Of a stretch of DNA of 64,000 bases, positions 24,331 through 35,760 are shown piece by piece. Within the stretch, counting starts at the first letter, position 1; each line of letters starts with the position of its first letter. The stretch covers positions 214,001-278,000 of the forward strand of contig JAPFQT010000158.1 in the NCBI GenBank assembly GCA_027627225.1, in the 5' to 3' direction. Both the position numbers and the translations under genes were made by a program. Origin of the DNA: Congeria kusceri (Eukaryota; Mollusca; Bivalvia; Myida; Dreissenidae). Below the pieces are notes generated by a model. It saw only the letters and a list, made by a program, of their open reading frames with translations. It was not told where the DNA came from and made no database searches.

Positions 24331-25115
24331 TAAACGTTATTAAGGCATAGACGCTTGTCATTGTTAAATATGCGCCCAAATGATCAATTACTGTCAATAC
24401 TTAGGCGGAAAGCTCCGACGAACTTTGCAAAATGCGATTTATTTACTAAACCAAACCATGGATAGGTGGGATCTGGTCAAAACGTAACATGACCGTAGCT
24501 AAGTTGTAACAAAGGGCTACAACTATCAACCTCCGCGCAGAGATTTGACTGGTTCCGAGCATAGCTCTAATTAAATCCCTGCCGTCATAGCAAACCACGT
24601 GATGCTAATTTATTTAAATATTCTAGATAGTATTAATGGTTTTAATTAGTTATTTTCTTTTTCTGTTTTCATTATTGACAGCAAACGATATATAAAAAGT
24701 CCAATTATGTAGAAAATTGCACTGAGTTGCAGTAAATAAGTAAAAGTTACAAACACGTAATCCTTCCAGATGTGGAAGGATTTTACTTGTGATGGCAGTG
24801 GTTACCGTTAACCGATAAAGAAGTTAACCGCTATGAGGAGTTTGGACAACTATTGTATACAAACGGTTAAACAACACCAATACTATTGGCGTTGCTGCGT
24901 AGACTGGTTCCGCGGTTGTAGTATAATATTTAAAAAAATGTCTAGAGGCCTGATCCCAGTCTAGTTACTGCCTTCAGAACGAAACGTTCAATATTGTTCG
25001 AAAAAACGCGAATATTTGAAAGAAAAATTTCCAAACGGCAAAACAAGTTTATGGTCGGGGCAAAAATAATCATGGTCGGTCGGGTTAGTGGAAACAAACA
25101 ACTTTTGTAACGCCT
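24331..25115. other. Monomer-specific inserted DNA (M1/M3), no gene
   Basis: Together with the two SINEs, about 1.9 kb (23200-25110) is present in M1 and M3 but missing from M2 near 37050. The end of the block contains GGTCGGTCGGGTTAGTGGAA, similar to GGTAGGTCGGATAACCTGAA at about 36570 in M2, a dispersed repeat end. No coding signal is seen. Confidence 0.5.
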
Positions 25116-26804
25116 TATTTAGTTTTGTTTCATGCGTGTGTTGTAAATGATGATCTTTAGTTCTTTCATAGCAAACCTGCCGAGTAAAGATTGTTATATA
25201 TTAAAGTGAAACAAATAATAAACGTGCAATATAACAGGAAAACACAACAAAAAACAACACAATAGAACACGGGGATTTGTGTTTATTAAATAATCGTCAC
25301 TCTCCTATAATCTTCCTATATCATTGACAATGTATAAAAACTCCCCCATTATATTGTTACTGTACTTACTAGATGTTTTCATTTCACCTAGTTATTAGAA
25401 ATTCGTTGACAGTGCATATTTTACAAGATAACACTGCATACGTATATTATTGAAAAAAAAAGGAATCTTTCATACACTTGCCTTATATATTATACCAACA
25501 CGAATAAGAATTTTTCCACTGGTGTGGTTACTACACAGTTCGTAGACATTAATATATAATCATGTATTTAAAACATGTAGAGCATGTGTTTTGACAGTGG
25601 TCCTCACATAGTATTTTGTACCATGATGCCCTACCGTCCGACTGTCTATCTGTACGTGTGAAAGCGCCGAAGGTGAAAAGCACGTGTCAGTGACGAGATA
25701 AACATGCTTCAGATGGCTACAGCGCAATATATAAACCACCACTGCTGTACCACACCTCACCAGAACTTCGTAAATGTTTTATATTCAGTTAGGTACCAAA
25801 CACCAATTAAGATCAAGTCATTTTAATCTTATATTTACTAATATATAATTATGTTCCTTCTTCGAGGTGTTAAACTGTTATTGTTACATGTAATATATGT
25901 TATGACGTTTTTTCTTGTATAAATTATGTGTGTAGCCGTATCAGCCTGCATATAAAGTTGAAAATATATTCTGCCGAAAATTTATGTAATTCGTTTTATT
26001 TAAAATAAAGACAAATATTATTGCATTAACTATTCAGTGGGTTTCCTTTCCATTCAAGATAATGTTGAAAGTATCCTGTGGTCACCAAAATCACAAAAAA
26101 CTTTTATAAAATTATTAACGTTTCCTTTTTCAATCGTGCTTTGTAAATTTCATAAGTGTTCATCGTTTGCATAATATGCGCTTCATTACATTTTGCTTTA
26201 TACATGCCTTAGCAAGTTGCTTTTCTGTTGCCCTCGTTTAAATGAACCAGTGAGTAATTAAATTCATTAAATTATAAGTATTTTGAATAAAGCATTCTCT
26301 TTTATTATTATTTAATTCGAATAACAATGCTATGAAGTAAACGTAAATCGTTAATGGATCTTTGAAAATAACACACTGCTACTGTAGATTTCTAGTGGTA
26401 TATTTTTGCAATGCTTTAGACAATTATAATATTTTGTGAGAAACCTGTTTGATTTGTTTAATGTTTAAAAATTATGTATGCAATAAGATTACGGTTACAA
26501 GTTCTGCTTAATCCATGTATGTAAAACACATGTTATTAGCAGTATTCGCACGATCTAATTATGTGTACATAATACGCTTGAATCGAATACTTGTTTTGTG
26601 TCTAAACTTCTGTAAAATAAAGTTAATGTCTTTATTTTCGTGACATAGGCTTTCATGAAAATGAAAGATAATTGCCAACAATTTGTCATTATATTATAAT
26701 ATTATATAATAATAAAACCGTTTTAGTTATGGGGATATCAGAACGGTTACGTTGTTTTGCTTTACTTATTTGCTTTACTTATTTGTGCCTGCTATTTGTT
26801 TTAG
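25116..26804. other. 5' region of the dead Kazal gene of M1; exon 1 not found
   Basis: Aligned with the M2 promoter and exon 1 region. A TATA-like ATATATAA at 25728-25735 lies in a conserved block (CACTGCTGTACCACAC). After TTTGAAAATAA (near 26365) M1 departs from M2 just where exon 1 should begin, so the signal-peptide exon is missing or replaced. Confidence 0.5.
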
Positions 26805-27578
26805 GCGTGTCTGTTGACGCTTGTCTGTGCACTGCTAACTATATGCCTGTTTGCGGTGTCGACGCGCTTGTCTGTGCACTGCTAACTATATGCCTGTTTG
26901 CGGTTTTTACGGTAAAACGTAGGGCAACGAGTGTATGCTAAACTGCCAGTAAGATCATAATTACGAACGTAACAAACTACTATAGCACGCATTAAAACAA
27001 TCCGATTAGATACATTTTCAACAATAGCATTTAAAAAAATATGGTCTATTGAACTAGCATATATATCTGGCCTTATTTAACTTCGTCCTTCACAAACGAC
27101 CTACTGGTGTCAATGTACACCAAATAGCTAAGTTAAATAACGTAAGCTGAAGGCACAATTTCGTTTTTCAATAAAGTTAGAAAGGCACACGACGGTGAAT
27201 GCCGTAACACACGGTGTCGGTGCCCGAGAATCATGTCCCCTGTGTGCGGCAATGATGGTCTGACGTATGACAATTCTTGTCTGATGCAATGCAAGTTAGA
27301 AAGAAAAAACGATAGTATTACTCGTTTCGTAATTTAAATTCCTGTATTGCAATAAACTTTCTTTTTTTTTAAATATGCGAAAACAAAGCCAATTATTAAT
27401 CGTTTTCCAATACAATATTTGTTTTTGCATCCGATAATCGAACTTTTCAATTTTTACAGACTTATTTTCGCTCAATGCAGTATTGTGATAAACAAGACGC
27501 CGTATCTGAAGTACTGTTATTAATGTTAAGAATAATCTTTTCAGTGGTGCGACTAAAGCCCATCCCGGCCATTGTTAG
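26805..27578 (+). pseudogene. Kazal-type protease inhibitor pseudogene (M1)
   Basis: Aligned exon by exon with the intact M2 gene. Exon 2 (26805-26948) starts after TTTTAG with GVSVDAC and NYMPVCG, but a 47-bp direct duplication (units from 26820 and 26867) shifts the frame, and the TAC of the KTYANE motif has become TAG. Exon 3 (about 27176-27294) still reads [20 protein letters not shown], but its acceptor CAG has changed to CAA and its donor is GTTAGA. Exon 4 (27545-27578) ends GATKAHPGHC and stop. Exon 1 is not found. It cannot make a normal inhibitor. Confidence 0.88.
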
Positions 27579-28314
27579 AAGTATTTTAGATTCAACTTTC
27601 TCAGTCGACGGAATTAAAATGCTTTAAAATTTAGCGCACTAAAATATTAAACGTGTCTCATAACGTGTATTGTTTATTGAATGACTTACACCCAATACTT
27701 TCACATTCGCATATTGTTTGCTTAATTCGTGAACAAAAATGTTTCTTTGGTTTATTGGTTAAACATTACGATATTGGTACATACTACAACAACAACTGTC
27801 CTTTAAGTAACTTATAAGCAAATATATTCAACTTTGCAAATACAACTGTTTTCCAAAGAATTCCTACTTATTATAAAGTTTGAAAACAAACACTGGTGAC
27901 CGTTTAAATAAAAAACTGTTATACATTTTAAGATTACCAAGGTATTTTAAAAGGTGAAAACGATGCGTTAACAACTATTCATAATGTAACAACCACACAT
28001 AATTTTAAAAAGACGTCATATTCTGCAAAATCCTGTTAAGTCCAGTAAAATAAATGCACAACCTTAAATACAATTATGTGTATGATTTATGTTGACAAAT
28101 ACTGTAAACACGTTAAAGTATCGCTGTTGAACTACGTTTAATTCAGGCATTCAGACAGTTTAGCATTTTTACATATACAATTTTTATGTTAATGTAATAC
28201 ACAATATAGGTAAATATTAACAAATACATTTTAAATACGTGCTTAGTTTGTTCCCTGCTGTGTTTCCTCAAACTTAAATTCATAAATGTCTTCTAACGAT
28301 CACACACATCTGAA

Positions 28315-28759
28315 TTAAAAATCATCCTGCCATCCGCTTGCTGCTTGTTTCTTTTTACTGGTAAAAGCTCCTAAAATGGCCTTGATCGCGTCACGCATTT
28401 TAGTGATAACTTGGTGAGACACAGCGATTCCAGTCTTGCACTTTGTTGCGAAGTGCTCGCAGTTGTTGCTCAACAGATTATATGCCCCCCATTTAGATGG
28501 ATTGGCCACCAAATGTTCAGCGTTCCTTGCCGCTTCTTCTGGTGACAGACACTCTAAGCACGAGTACAGGACACGGACAAGTCTTCGTTTACCATCCTCT
28601 GTAAATTGTGTGATGTTTATGCAACGCAGTGTACAGCTCTTCTTGCCGTCACCCCCAAAGTCTGCTACTGTTTTATTTCCAAGATAAATGCCGTGATGAA
28701 AATATTCCACGCCAGAAAGGTTTCCTTCGACTGTTATGTGATCGCCTCTTCGTAAACGA
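28315..28759 (-). CDS. LRAT-domain protein (H-REV107-like), main exon, M1 copy
   Basis: A minus-strand exon begins after the acceptor ATGTTACAG at 28760 and encodes 147 residues to a TAA. The domain reads RRGDHI, then HHGIYLGN with the first catalytic His, then NPSKWGAYNLLSNNCEHFA with the catalytic Cys in NCEHF. The C-terminal tail is basic and Lys-rich. LRAT/H-REV107 enzymes move acyl groups between lipids, or from phospholipids to amines, using a His-His-Cys triad. Here the second His position is Asp (TVADFGGD), so catalysis is uncertain. The gene faces the Kazal pseudogene tail to tail. The upstream exon with the ATG was not found; no ATG lies in frame near the start. The exon is nearly identical to that of M3. 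Confidence 0.8.
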
Positions 28760-28793
28760 CTGTAACATGAACAATAATATATAGAGGATGTGT

Positions 28794-28934
28794 GTTGATT
28801 TCTGTCAATGATCGAATTTTATTTCAAGAGTTGCTATAGAACAAAATATTTTCACGAGTGCGTAGCCACGAGTGAAAATATAGTGTTCTATGACCACGAG
28901 TGCAATAAATATTCGATCATTCATAGAAATCAAC
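28794..28934. mobile_element. Foldback/MITE-like element in LRAT intron (M1)
   Basis: GTTGATTTCTGTCAATGATCGAA at the left is matched in reverse by TTCGATCATTCATAGAAATCAAC at the right, so the 141 bases can form a hairpin. Inside are CACGAGTG repeats. It begins 35 bases from the splice acceptor of the LRAT exon. M3 has the same element at 56288-56428; M2 and M0 do not. Confidence 0.7.
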
Positions 28935-30900
28935 ATTTTTTAATGTTATGCGTTTTGACAGTAAATAAATAAAATTGCGGGAGATAAACTTAAACGCCAC
29001 ACGTTTGTATAGTGTGACGTCAATAAATGGCGTCAGAAATGACTCCAAAATTGTTTATCATAAGTATGGTGGGAAAAAAAGTTCTATACTTTGTGCGTCG
29101 TTGTCGCTTAACTATATTTTCGTTGAATTTATTATGTGTTTTCTGTGAACAAAATTAATGTACATTCTGAACATGTATATAAATTAGCCAATGGAGGTAA
29201 AAGATGCTGGTAGATCAATGTTATTGATAGAAAAAACAGTGCAGTGGAATTATAAAATCTTATATGTTCACTGCTCCAACAGTGAAAATATAATTTTTAT
29301 TTCACCAATAACATTCTATATGTCACAAAATGTGTCCTCATCTATTTGTAAATTCAGAAGAAGAACTACTTGTATGTGTTTCTATTTGTATGACAAAAAT
29401 ACAACAAACGATATAAGCGTCCGTGCGCTGTTTTAAATCATGAAATAAATACAACCACAGACAATCATACATAATGCATATGCATGTATGTATCTACATG
29501 CATTCTGGCTTTTGACATTGAATAACAGAGCTCAGCCATACTAAATTGAAAATTCATATACGTTTTAAACAAAAGTTTCGTACGTAATATGTTGAAAAAG
29601 TTATACCTTTCCAATACGGTCCATTACCATACTTAACAAAAGTCCCATGCTTTTCATGAATCACTGTCCTTATAACAGTAATATCAACTGGGAAAATCAT
29701 GTTGAGGGCCGTCTATAAAACATGCTGTACAAATAGTGTTAACAGGCAATTAGATGTGTTTAAATGTATGCATATCAAGCCCAAATCAGATAATGAGCGG
29801 CTTATGTGCTCCTCATCATATTCCACAATGTCGTTCAGTGGCAACATGTTTTTATTTATTATTTTCCATGACAGCTTAACAATTTATTATTTACAAGACA
29901 CGTGATGTCGTTATATTGTGTTATACTGCCAGTTCTAGAGTGGTATTAAAATGACTTTATGAATACAAAGTGGTTCAATTGAAAGGAAAATATTATACAT
30001 ATAAAGTAATGGAAAACCCCACACTCATAACAAAATCCGCTTATGTATATACAGATTTCTTAATGCATGTGTAATGAAATGCCACTCATACGCAGTTATT
30101 GGACACTACAAAACTGTACGTTATTTAACTAACCATCCAAATAAATATCTAATACATAATCTTATTATTATATACATGTATATACTTATACTAAAATGTA
30201 CAGTATTGACAATTTAAATACACAATACATTCAACAATTTACAAACTCTAAATCATTTGGTCATTTTTTGGCCACTAGTAATTAAATCTGTATTACTTGT
30301 CATTTGTCTTTGTTTATAATGAACTATTGTTTGTCAATGTGTTGTACCGATGTATTTATTCAATCTTGATACCACGCTAGTATCGGTTTAATAGACGACC
30401 CTCGAAATTGAAATACTTTACTGACCACAATGACATTATTTCTCCATGCAAAAATCATGCATGGGAACTACATTCCTTTTACGGGAAACTAGGACATCAA
30501 ATATCTTTAAATATTACTGTTATTGTGTTATTTTTAAAAACTGAAGTGCAATCTATGTAATTTCAAGACTAGTTGAGTGTTAAACATAGTCATCATGCGC
30601 ACTTAAGCGATCCTCGGTCAGTGTTTTCCTTTTCGATTACCTTAGTTTAAACTAACACGTACTAAAAACAAACACCAAATGTTACGAATTTTGACTTCAT
30701 CAGAAGTAACAACTACCTAACGACATTCACAACGTTAACTGATACATCTGAAATATCATAAAATAATAAAGCTCTACTTAGTACAGCAAATATTCTCCCC
30801 CAACGACTAACAACAGTTCACATATTTTTCTATCGGAAGCCGAATGGGTAACTTCACTTAATAATGTAAGTTTTGACCTCCAAGTCCAATACATGCCAAG
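28935..30900. other. Intergenic or intronic DNA of M1; no gene supported
   Basis: Matched by 56429-58570 in M3 apart from an indel of about 180 bases: M3 has 56823-57000, missing in M1 near 29330. Short open frames on + lack splice or coding support. A minus-strand exon-like frame at 29607-29700 has the wrong phase to join the LRAT exon. Confidence 0.5.
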
Positions 30901-30904
30901 CCCA

Positions 30905-30972
30905 ACCTCTATATATTAGACCGTTGCTTTGACTTGTTTGGCATAATCACTTATTTGAAAAGCCAGGGTAGT
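30905..30972 (+). promoter_or_regulatory. Core-promoter-like segment with TATA box (M1)
   Basis: CTCTATATATTA is followed by GGCATAATCACTTATTTGA, aligned with the M0 block at 4246-4312. It lies about 1.2 kb upstream of the plus-strand LRAT fragment at 32190 and may once have driven it. Confidence 0.3.
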
Positions 30973-32189
30973 GTTGGGTTGGTTTTGGTACAAATTTGAC
31001 CAATGCACAAAAATATACTGGCGCCGATGCAAACAATAGCTCAACAAATGGACCAATAACATAAGTTACGACGCGAGCGTTATACCAACATTCAGCTCGT
31101 CATTGTGATTGTCATTAGTATTCCAAGTTTAAGTAAGACACTAACACGCATTGTAATTGTAAATGTATTTATTCTTATAACATTAACGCTGTTGCCTAAT
31201 CTTTCTAGCATAAAAAAACAAGAATTTACTTTTCATTTCATTGGAATTTATTGCGAATATCTTTCATCCACCTCTCACAAAAATCAGTTTAATAGTAAGT
31301 GCTTAGTCTTACCTGACATCGGTGATTTCTTCTCCGTTAAACCTCCAATCATCAAAGCTGCTCGTCGCCATTTTGACCGGCACAAACGCAGTTTAGTTAT
31401 GTTCTATAATTTAGATATTTGGTTCACTATGCAACATTTGAAACAACCTATCCCTGTTCATAAATGAAGACAAATTGTTTGCTTAAGGTATCGATTGAAA
31501 CACGCAGTCGGGATGTATCAAATTACTTGTATTCAATATTGACAACGGGAGTAAATAGCGCACAAGTACAAAACAAAACACGAATTGAATACACTTCTGA
31601 AAGTGATTTTTGTTTGCAATCTAACAATCTAAAACACATAAACAATACATAATATCTGTATAGGCGGTAACGCAGTTTCGTGAATAATGCTGGTAGGACC
31701 GTCTTGCGTACAGTATATATCATACATGATCATTATAGGTGTTGTATGAAACCGTTTGGTATTATCTTGATAGCTTCAACTTTCTTCATATTTTAATCGA
31801 ATAATGCATATTTGAAACCATGTGTATAGTGAATACCAAATCATGTACTACTACGGTTTGTGTGCTTCATAACTGTGAACGAATTAGTATTTAGAATAAA
31901 CCGTGCTGTCAGAAAGTTACACAAATATTAACATGTCAACATTGATCATACAACTTGTATTACAAAGTAAATGCGTATTCCTTCCTAAAGAAAATCAAAA
32001 TACACATAACTATTGATTCCACTTCGTAAACGAGAATCCAATTGATCGGTAGTGTGTTTATTTTGTAAAAAGCAAAACAACACGTTATTGAGCTGTGTTA
32101 AAATTGCCGAATAACTACACAAATATTCGCATCACGGCCTATTCCTTAATACAGGTAGTAGTGCTGCAAAGTTATGTGGATGCAGTTAA

Positions 32190-32396
32190 GACGATGGTAT
32201 ACCAAGAATTGTAACTCTTACCAAAATTACGGATGGCGGAAAGCAACGTTCACTGTTAAATATTAGAGTGGTTGCCGGTAGAGAAAGCACTGAAACAATA
32301 GCAATAGTGTATGATTCTAGCACAAAGGGAAAGTATAATTTACTCACAGATAACTGCGAACATTTTGCAGAGTGCAATATAGGTCTAGTGGCCTAA
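32190..32396 (+). pseudogene. LRAT-domain fragment on the plus strand (M1)
   Basis: A 68-codon frame reads RIVTLTKITDGGKQRS and, near its end, GKYNLLTDNCEHFAECNIG before LVA and a TAA at 32394-32396. This aligns with the second half of the M1 minus-strand LRAT domain, including the NCEHF Cys motif. The first half with the catalytic His is missing, a stop lies just upstream in frame, and the C-terminus is short. It could be a terminal exon of a plus-strand LRAT gene whose other exons are gone. M3 keeps the same frame (59864-60070). Confidence 0.65.
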
Positions 32397-32707
32397 AAAT
32401 AAGTAAAGGGTTATGTCCAGAAACATCACAAAAATCCATCATTGTTAACTAAATAATTATGTAAGAATGCCTAAATTGTATGTGAAGGCTCATTTTAATT
32501 ATGAAATAAATTACTAATTTAGAAATTAAAATGCTACACTATAATGAATAATATTGTTATCTGCTCTTAATTTAAATTATTATGATTTACTGTATTTTGC
32601 AAGGTCTATTTATACAGATGTATTGTCTGCTTTCGTTCTGCTAAGTCTGCTCTTACGTTGAATGTGCACATTGTGAATATTCGCTCTCTAAATATGCTGA
32701 TATCTAC

Positions 32708-32713
32708 AGTACG
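32708..32713. other. Tandem duplication join
   Basis: Copy 1 ends in ATATCTACAGT at 32710 and continues with ACGCTTTTCG, the start of copy 2. At the far end of copy 2, ATATCTACAGT at 60384 continues with TTCTATAAAA, the original right flank. No microhomology beyond a base or two is evident by eye. Confidence 0.85.
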
Positions 32714-33053
32714 CTTTTCGGTGCGGTCAATATCGATAAATATCGTGAAACAAAACTTGTCGAAGAAAGTATAACAACAATGTGAACACGGAAAACTAGT
32801 AAATGCTATGTACAATGATGCGCACATTATACGTTCAACAGAAAATAGGCGGAGAGAGGTGGAGTATGTTCCTCTGAAATTGTTTTCGATATTACAAATT
32901 TCTTATATCTATTCCAACATGTAAGGGACCACAAGCAACCATATGTCATTACTGAACATTGTTTCACTCTCTAATTTAAACTCAATAAAACGCCCATATA
33001 CATGCTTCCCGTGGAATTTTAATACACCACATGTATATAATAAGAATACAAAC

Positions 33054-33582
33054 GCGCAGTTCAGGTCGCACTCGTTGCCATACGTGTTGCCATCGACGCC
33101 GCACACCGGATTCCAATCGTCGGTGCAAACACAGGATTCTGCACCTGTCGTATATATTTTAGTTGTTTACATGAAATAATACAGCAGCCGCCACTGTGAA
33201 CTTTATCAATACTCATAATCTTAATCGTAACAGTAGTTATGCCATAATGTGCACATTTATTTGCATGTTAACGCATGTTCAATATTTACGTGTGTTACAT
33301 TTGCTACATGCTTTAAAGCAAGAACGTTTTTTAATACTTTTAATTTTATATAACAGATTTCAACAGTAAGTCAATACGGAATATTTGATGTTGGCACATA
33401 ATTAAAATATAGCTGATTACACATATATCTGAAGTTGACCAAGTTAACGCAATACTGTTTTGAAATTAATATAAAATGGTTTTATACTTTCATGACAATA
33501 AAGTACTGTCTGACCTTTTTCACTAATGGTACTTACCAGCTATGGCAACAATAGGCACCATCACGATCAGTAGCATATTCAT
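33054..33582 (-). pseudogene. Kazal inhibitor gene, 5' half, cut by the duplication join
   Basis: Minus-strand exon 1 (33582-33537) encodes MNMLLIVMVPIVAIA, a signal peptide, and ends at the donor GTAAGT. Exon 2 (33144-33054) follows the acceptor ACGACAG and encodes ESCVCTDDWNPVCGVDG, then NTYGNECDLNC, ending at a GTTTGT donor in the same phase as the M2 gene. Five Kazal cysteines are present; the sixth would be in exon 3. No such exon is found before the join at 32711, so this copy is truncated. Residue P1, two after the second Cys, would be Asp, unlike the M2 gene. The full gene is expected left of copy 1, outside the window. Confidence 0.75.
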
Positions 33583-34349
33583 TTTTTCCTGAAGTTTAGT
33601 TTATCACATGAGTATATTGTTAATATTGATGTTGATGGTACTTAAAATATTGATACTAATGATTTAAAAGTGTAAATGTGTATGGCAAACTTGACCTACA
33701 TGTGTAATAATGTATCAAAATGCTTTGATAAAAATTTATTCAGTATATACCCAAATCTATTTTTGTTAATGTTAACATGCATTTATTTTTATTTTTAGTT
33801 ATTCCCCTCTCTATTGCAGATAATTATATTGTATACAAATATTAAGTTCTCTGAGTTACATCTTAAATATAATATGTTTACCTACAACACTTGGTTCGGC
33901 TTGAATACGGTATCACAGCACAAGTGGGACCTGTTTAAAAGATTTCAGCATAGCTTTGGGCGGAACACATGCTCCGCGTCGATAAACTATACTGCGACCG
34001 TGTAAATGTGAATTGTCATTAATTTTCCACATTCCCGCGACCGTGTAAATGTCAATTGTCATTCATTTCCCACATTCAAATTGATGACTAAGTTTATATT
34101 TCTAGACATATGTTTTGTAATCATAAATTAAATAGGTATGTCTGAGCCATCGGCATGGAATAAACTCAAGTCAAATTGAAACAATGCCATAATAATCGAC
34201 GAACAAATAAATTAAGTCAAATGGAACTTCATAACATTACATATTCGGAACAAGTAGGGTTATAAAGCTAAAAGAAAAGATTGGCACGTGTTTGCATTTC
34301 AGCAGATTGAATCTGCTGAATAACCTACATATGCAGAGGCTGTCTAACA

Positions 34350-34705
34350 TATTTCTATCACATGCTTTACCTTGTTTTCCGTGTTATACAGCCATTACGA
34401 ATATTGTTGTGAGCGTTTTAATTGGCTACATATTCTTTGACTGACAAGTCGCGTGACGCTATTTTGGTGAAATGACGTCGTCAACTTGAAATGACGTCAT
34501 GTCAGTACACATCTTTTAGGATTTATCAACATCCTTTGGTGAAATTATAAGCTTTTTTTAAAGCATGGGATCAAAAAGATCTGACACTCGTTGTCATTTC
34601 GTACCATAGTTTATAAATCTCGCTTACTAACAAAATTCCTAAATTCGTTTAATAAAATATGGTATGAAATGACAACTCGTGTCAGATCCTATATATGTTA
34701 ATAAT
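34350..34705. mobile_element. Foldback element specific to M2
   Basis: Hairpin arms GATCTGACACTCGTTGTCAT at 34578 and, inverted, ATGACAACTCGTGTCAGATC ending 34688 (one mismatch over about 30 bases) lie in about 350 bases missing from M1 (near 17410) and M3 (near 48150). Outer boundaries are approximate. It is a non-coding insertion after the M1/M2 split. Confidence 0.6.
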
Positions 34706-35408
34706 ATTTAAATTAATAGTATTAAATGCAGTGCTAGAATAATGGAATGTTGTAGTCACATGACCAATATATTTCAATATTTAAATGAACGTACTTTGTA
34801 ATATTTAGTTTTATGAACAAACTCTCTTATCTAATAAATTAATTACTGTATTGTGATTAAACAACGATTTATATTTTGTGTTGTTCCGAAAGCGGCCGTT
34901 TTACGCATGGTCAAAATTGTTAAATTCGTTTGTTATCACGATTGCATTTATTTTTGGTAAAAATTAATAAGCATTTCTAATCATGATGGCATTATTTAAT
35001 GTGTTTTACCATTCTGCATTGCGAACGCAGTCAGAGTCGCTTCAAAAACACTTCGTTGTAAAGTGTCATCATTATGGCTGATACAGATGCAAAATACCTT
35101 CCAGGCGGTCATTCACATTTAGCAAGGTTAGTAAAGTTTACTAAACGCGATTTAAACTTCAAGTGAACTTTGACTGTCGTAACTACAATGTTACTGACAC
35201 AAATTAAATAAACTTAAATGTCCGTGAACAATGTTTGTTTTTTAAGTTAAGCGAAATATGCCAGTATTTATCCGATCATATATGACATGTCTTTGTACAT
35301 AAGCAATGGTCCTTCCTTTTTCCAGTTGCTAAGACAACTACAGGTATATGAAACGGAGCCTTTCTTTTAACAGTAAAATGAATAATTATTATATTTTCGA
35401 AACGTATT

Positions 35409-35760
35409 GAGAGATACCAAGTCCTGTTTAGGAGATTCTAAGATTTATTATGAGATACTTTTGCCCGAATAGGAGATACTAAGTTCTTTATAGGAGATAC
35501 TAAGTCCTAATGAGGAGATACAAAGTCCTAATTAATAGATTCTAGATCCTAATAAGGAGATACTAAGTCCTAATTAGGAGTAAGTACCTCCTAATTATAA
35601 TACACTAGGTCCTAATTTTCAGATACTATATGTCTTAATTATATATAAAAGAAAGTAAGTCCTAATTAGGATATGTTAACTGAAATTTAGGAGATGCTTA
35701 CTTATAATTATGGTAGTATCTCCTTATTAGTAATTAGTATTTCCTAATTATAAGATAGTT
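35409..35760. repeat. Minisatellite, about 20-bp unit with palindromic core (M2)
   Basis: The same array type as in M1, with units like GGAGATACTAAGTCCTAATT. It ends sooner than in M1 and M3. Confidence 0.8.

Noticed and set aside
26672..26941. 89-codon ORF starting MGISERLRCFALLICF as a secreted Kazal protein
   Set aside because: The N-terminal part is intron sequence: M2 has a TTTTAG acceptor inside it and a separate signal-peptide exon.
29191..29436. 81-codon plus-strand ORF
   Set aside because: It spans the site of a 180-base indel between M1 and M3 and is broken in M3.
29607..29700. Minus-strand exon-like frame starting MIFPVDITV with a GTATAA donor, as LRAT exon 1
   Set aside because: It leaves one leftover base, but the LRAT exon needs two, and no matching exon is seen for the other copies.
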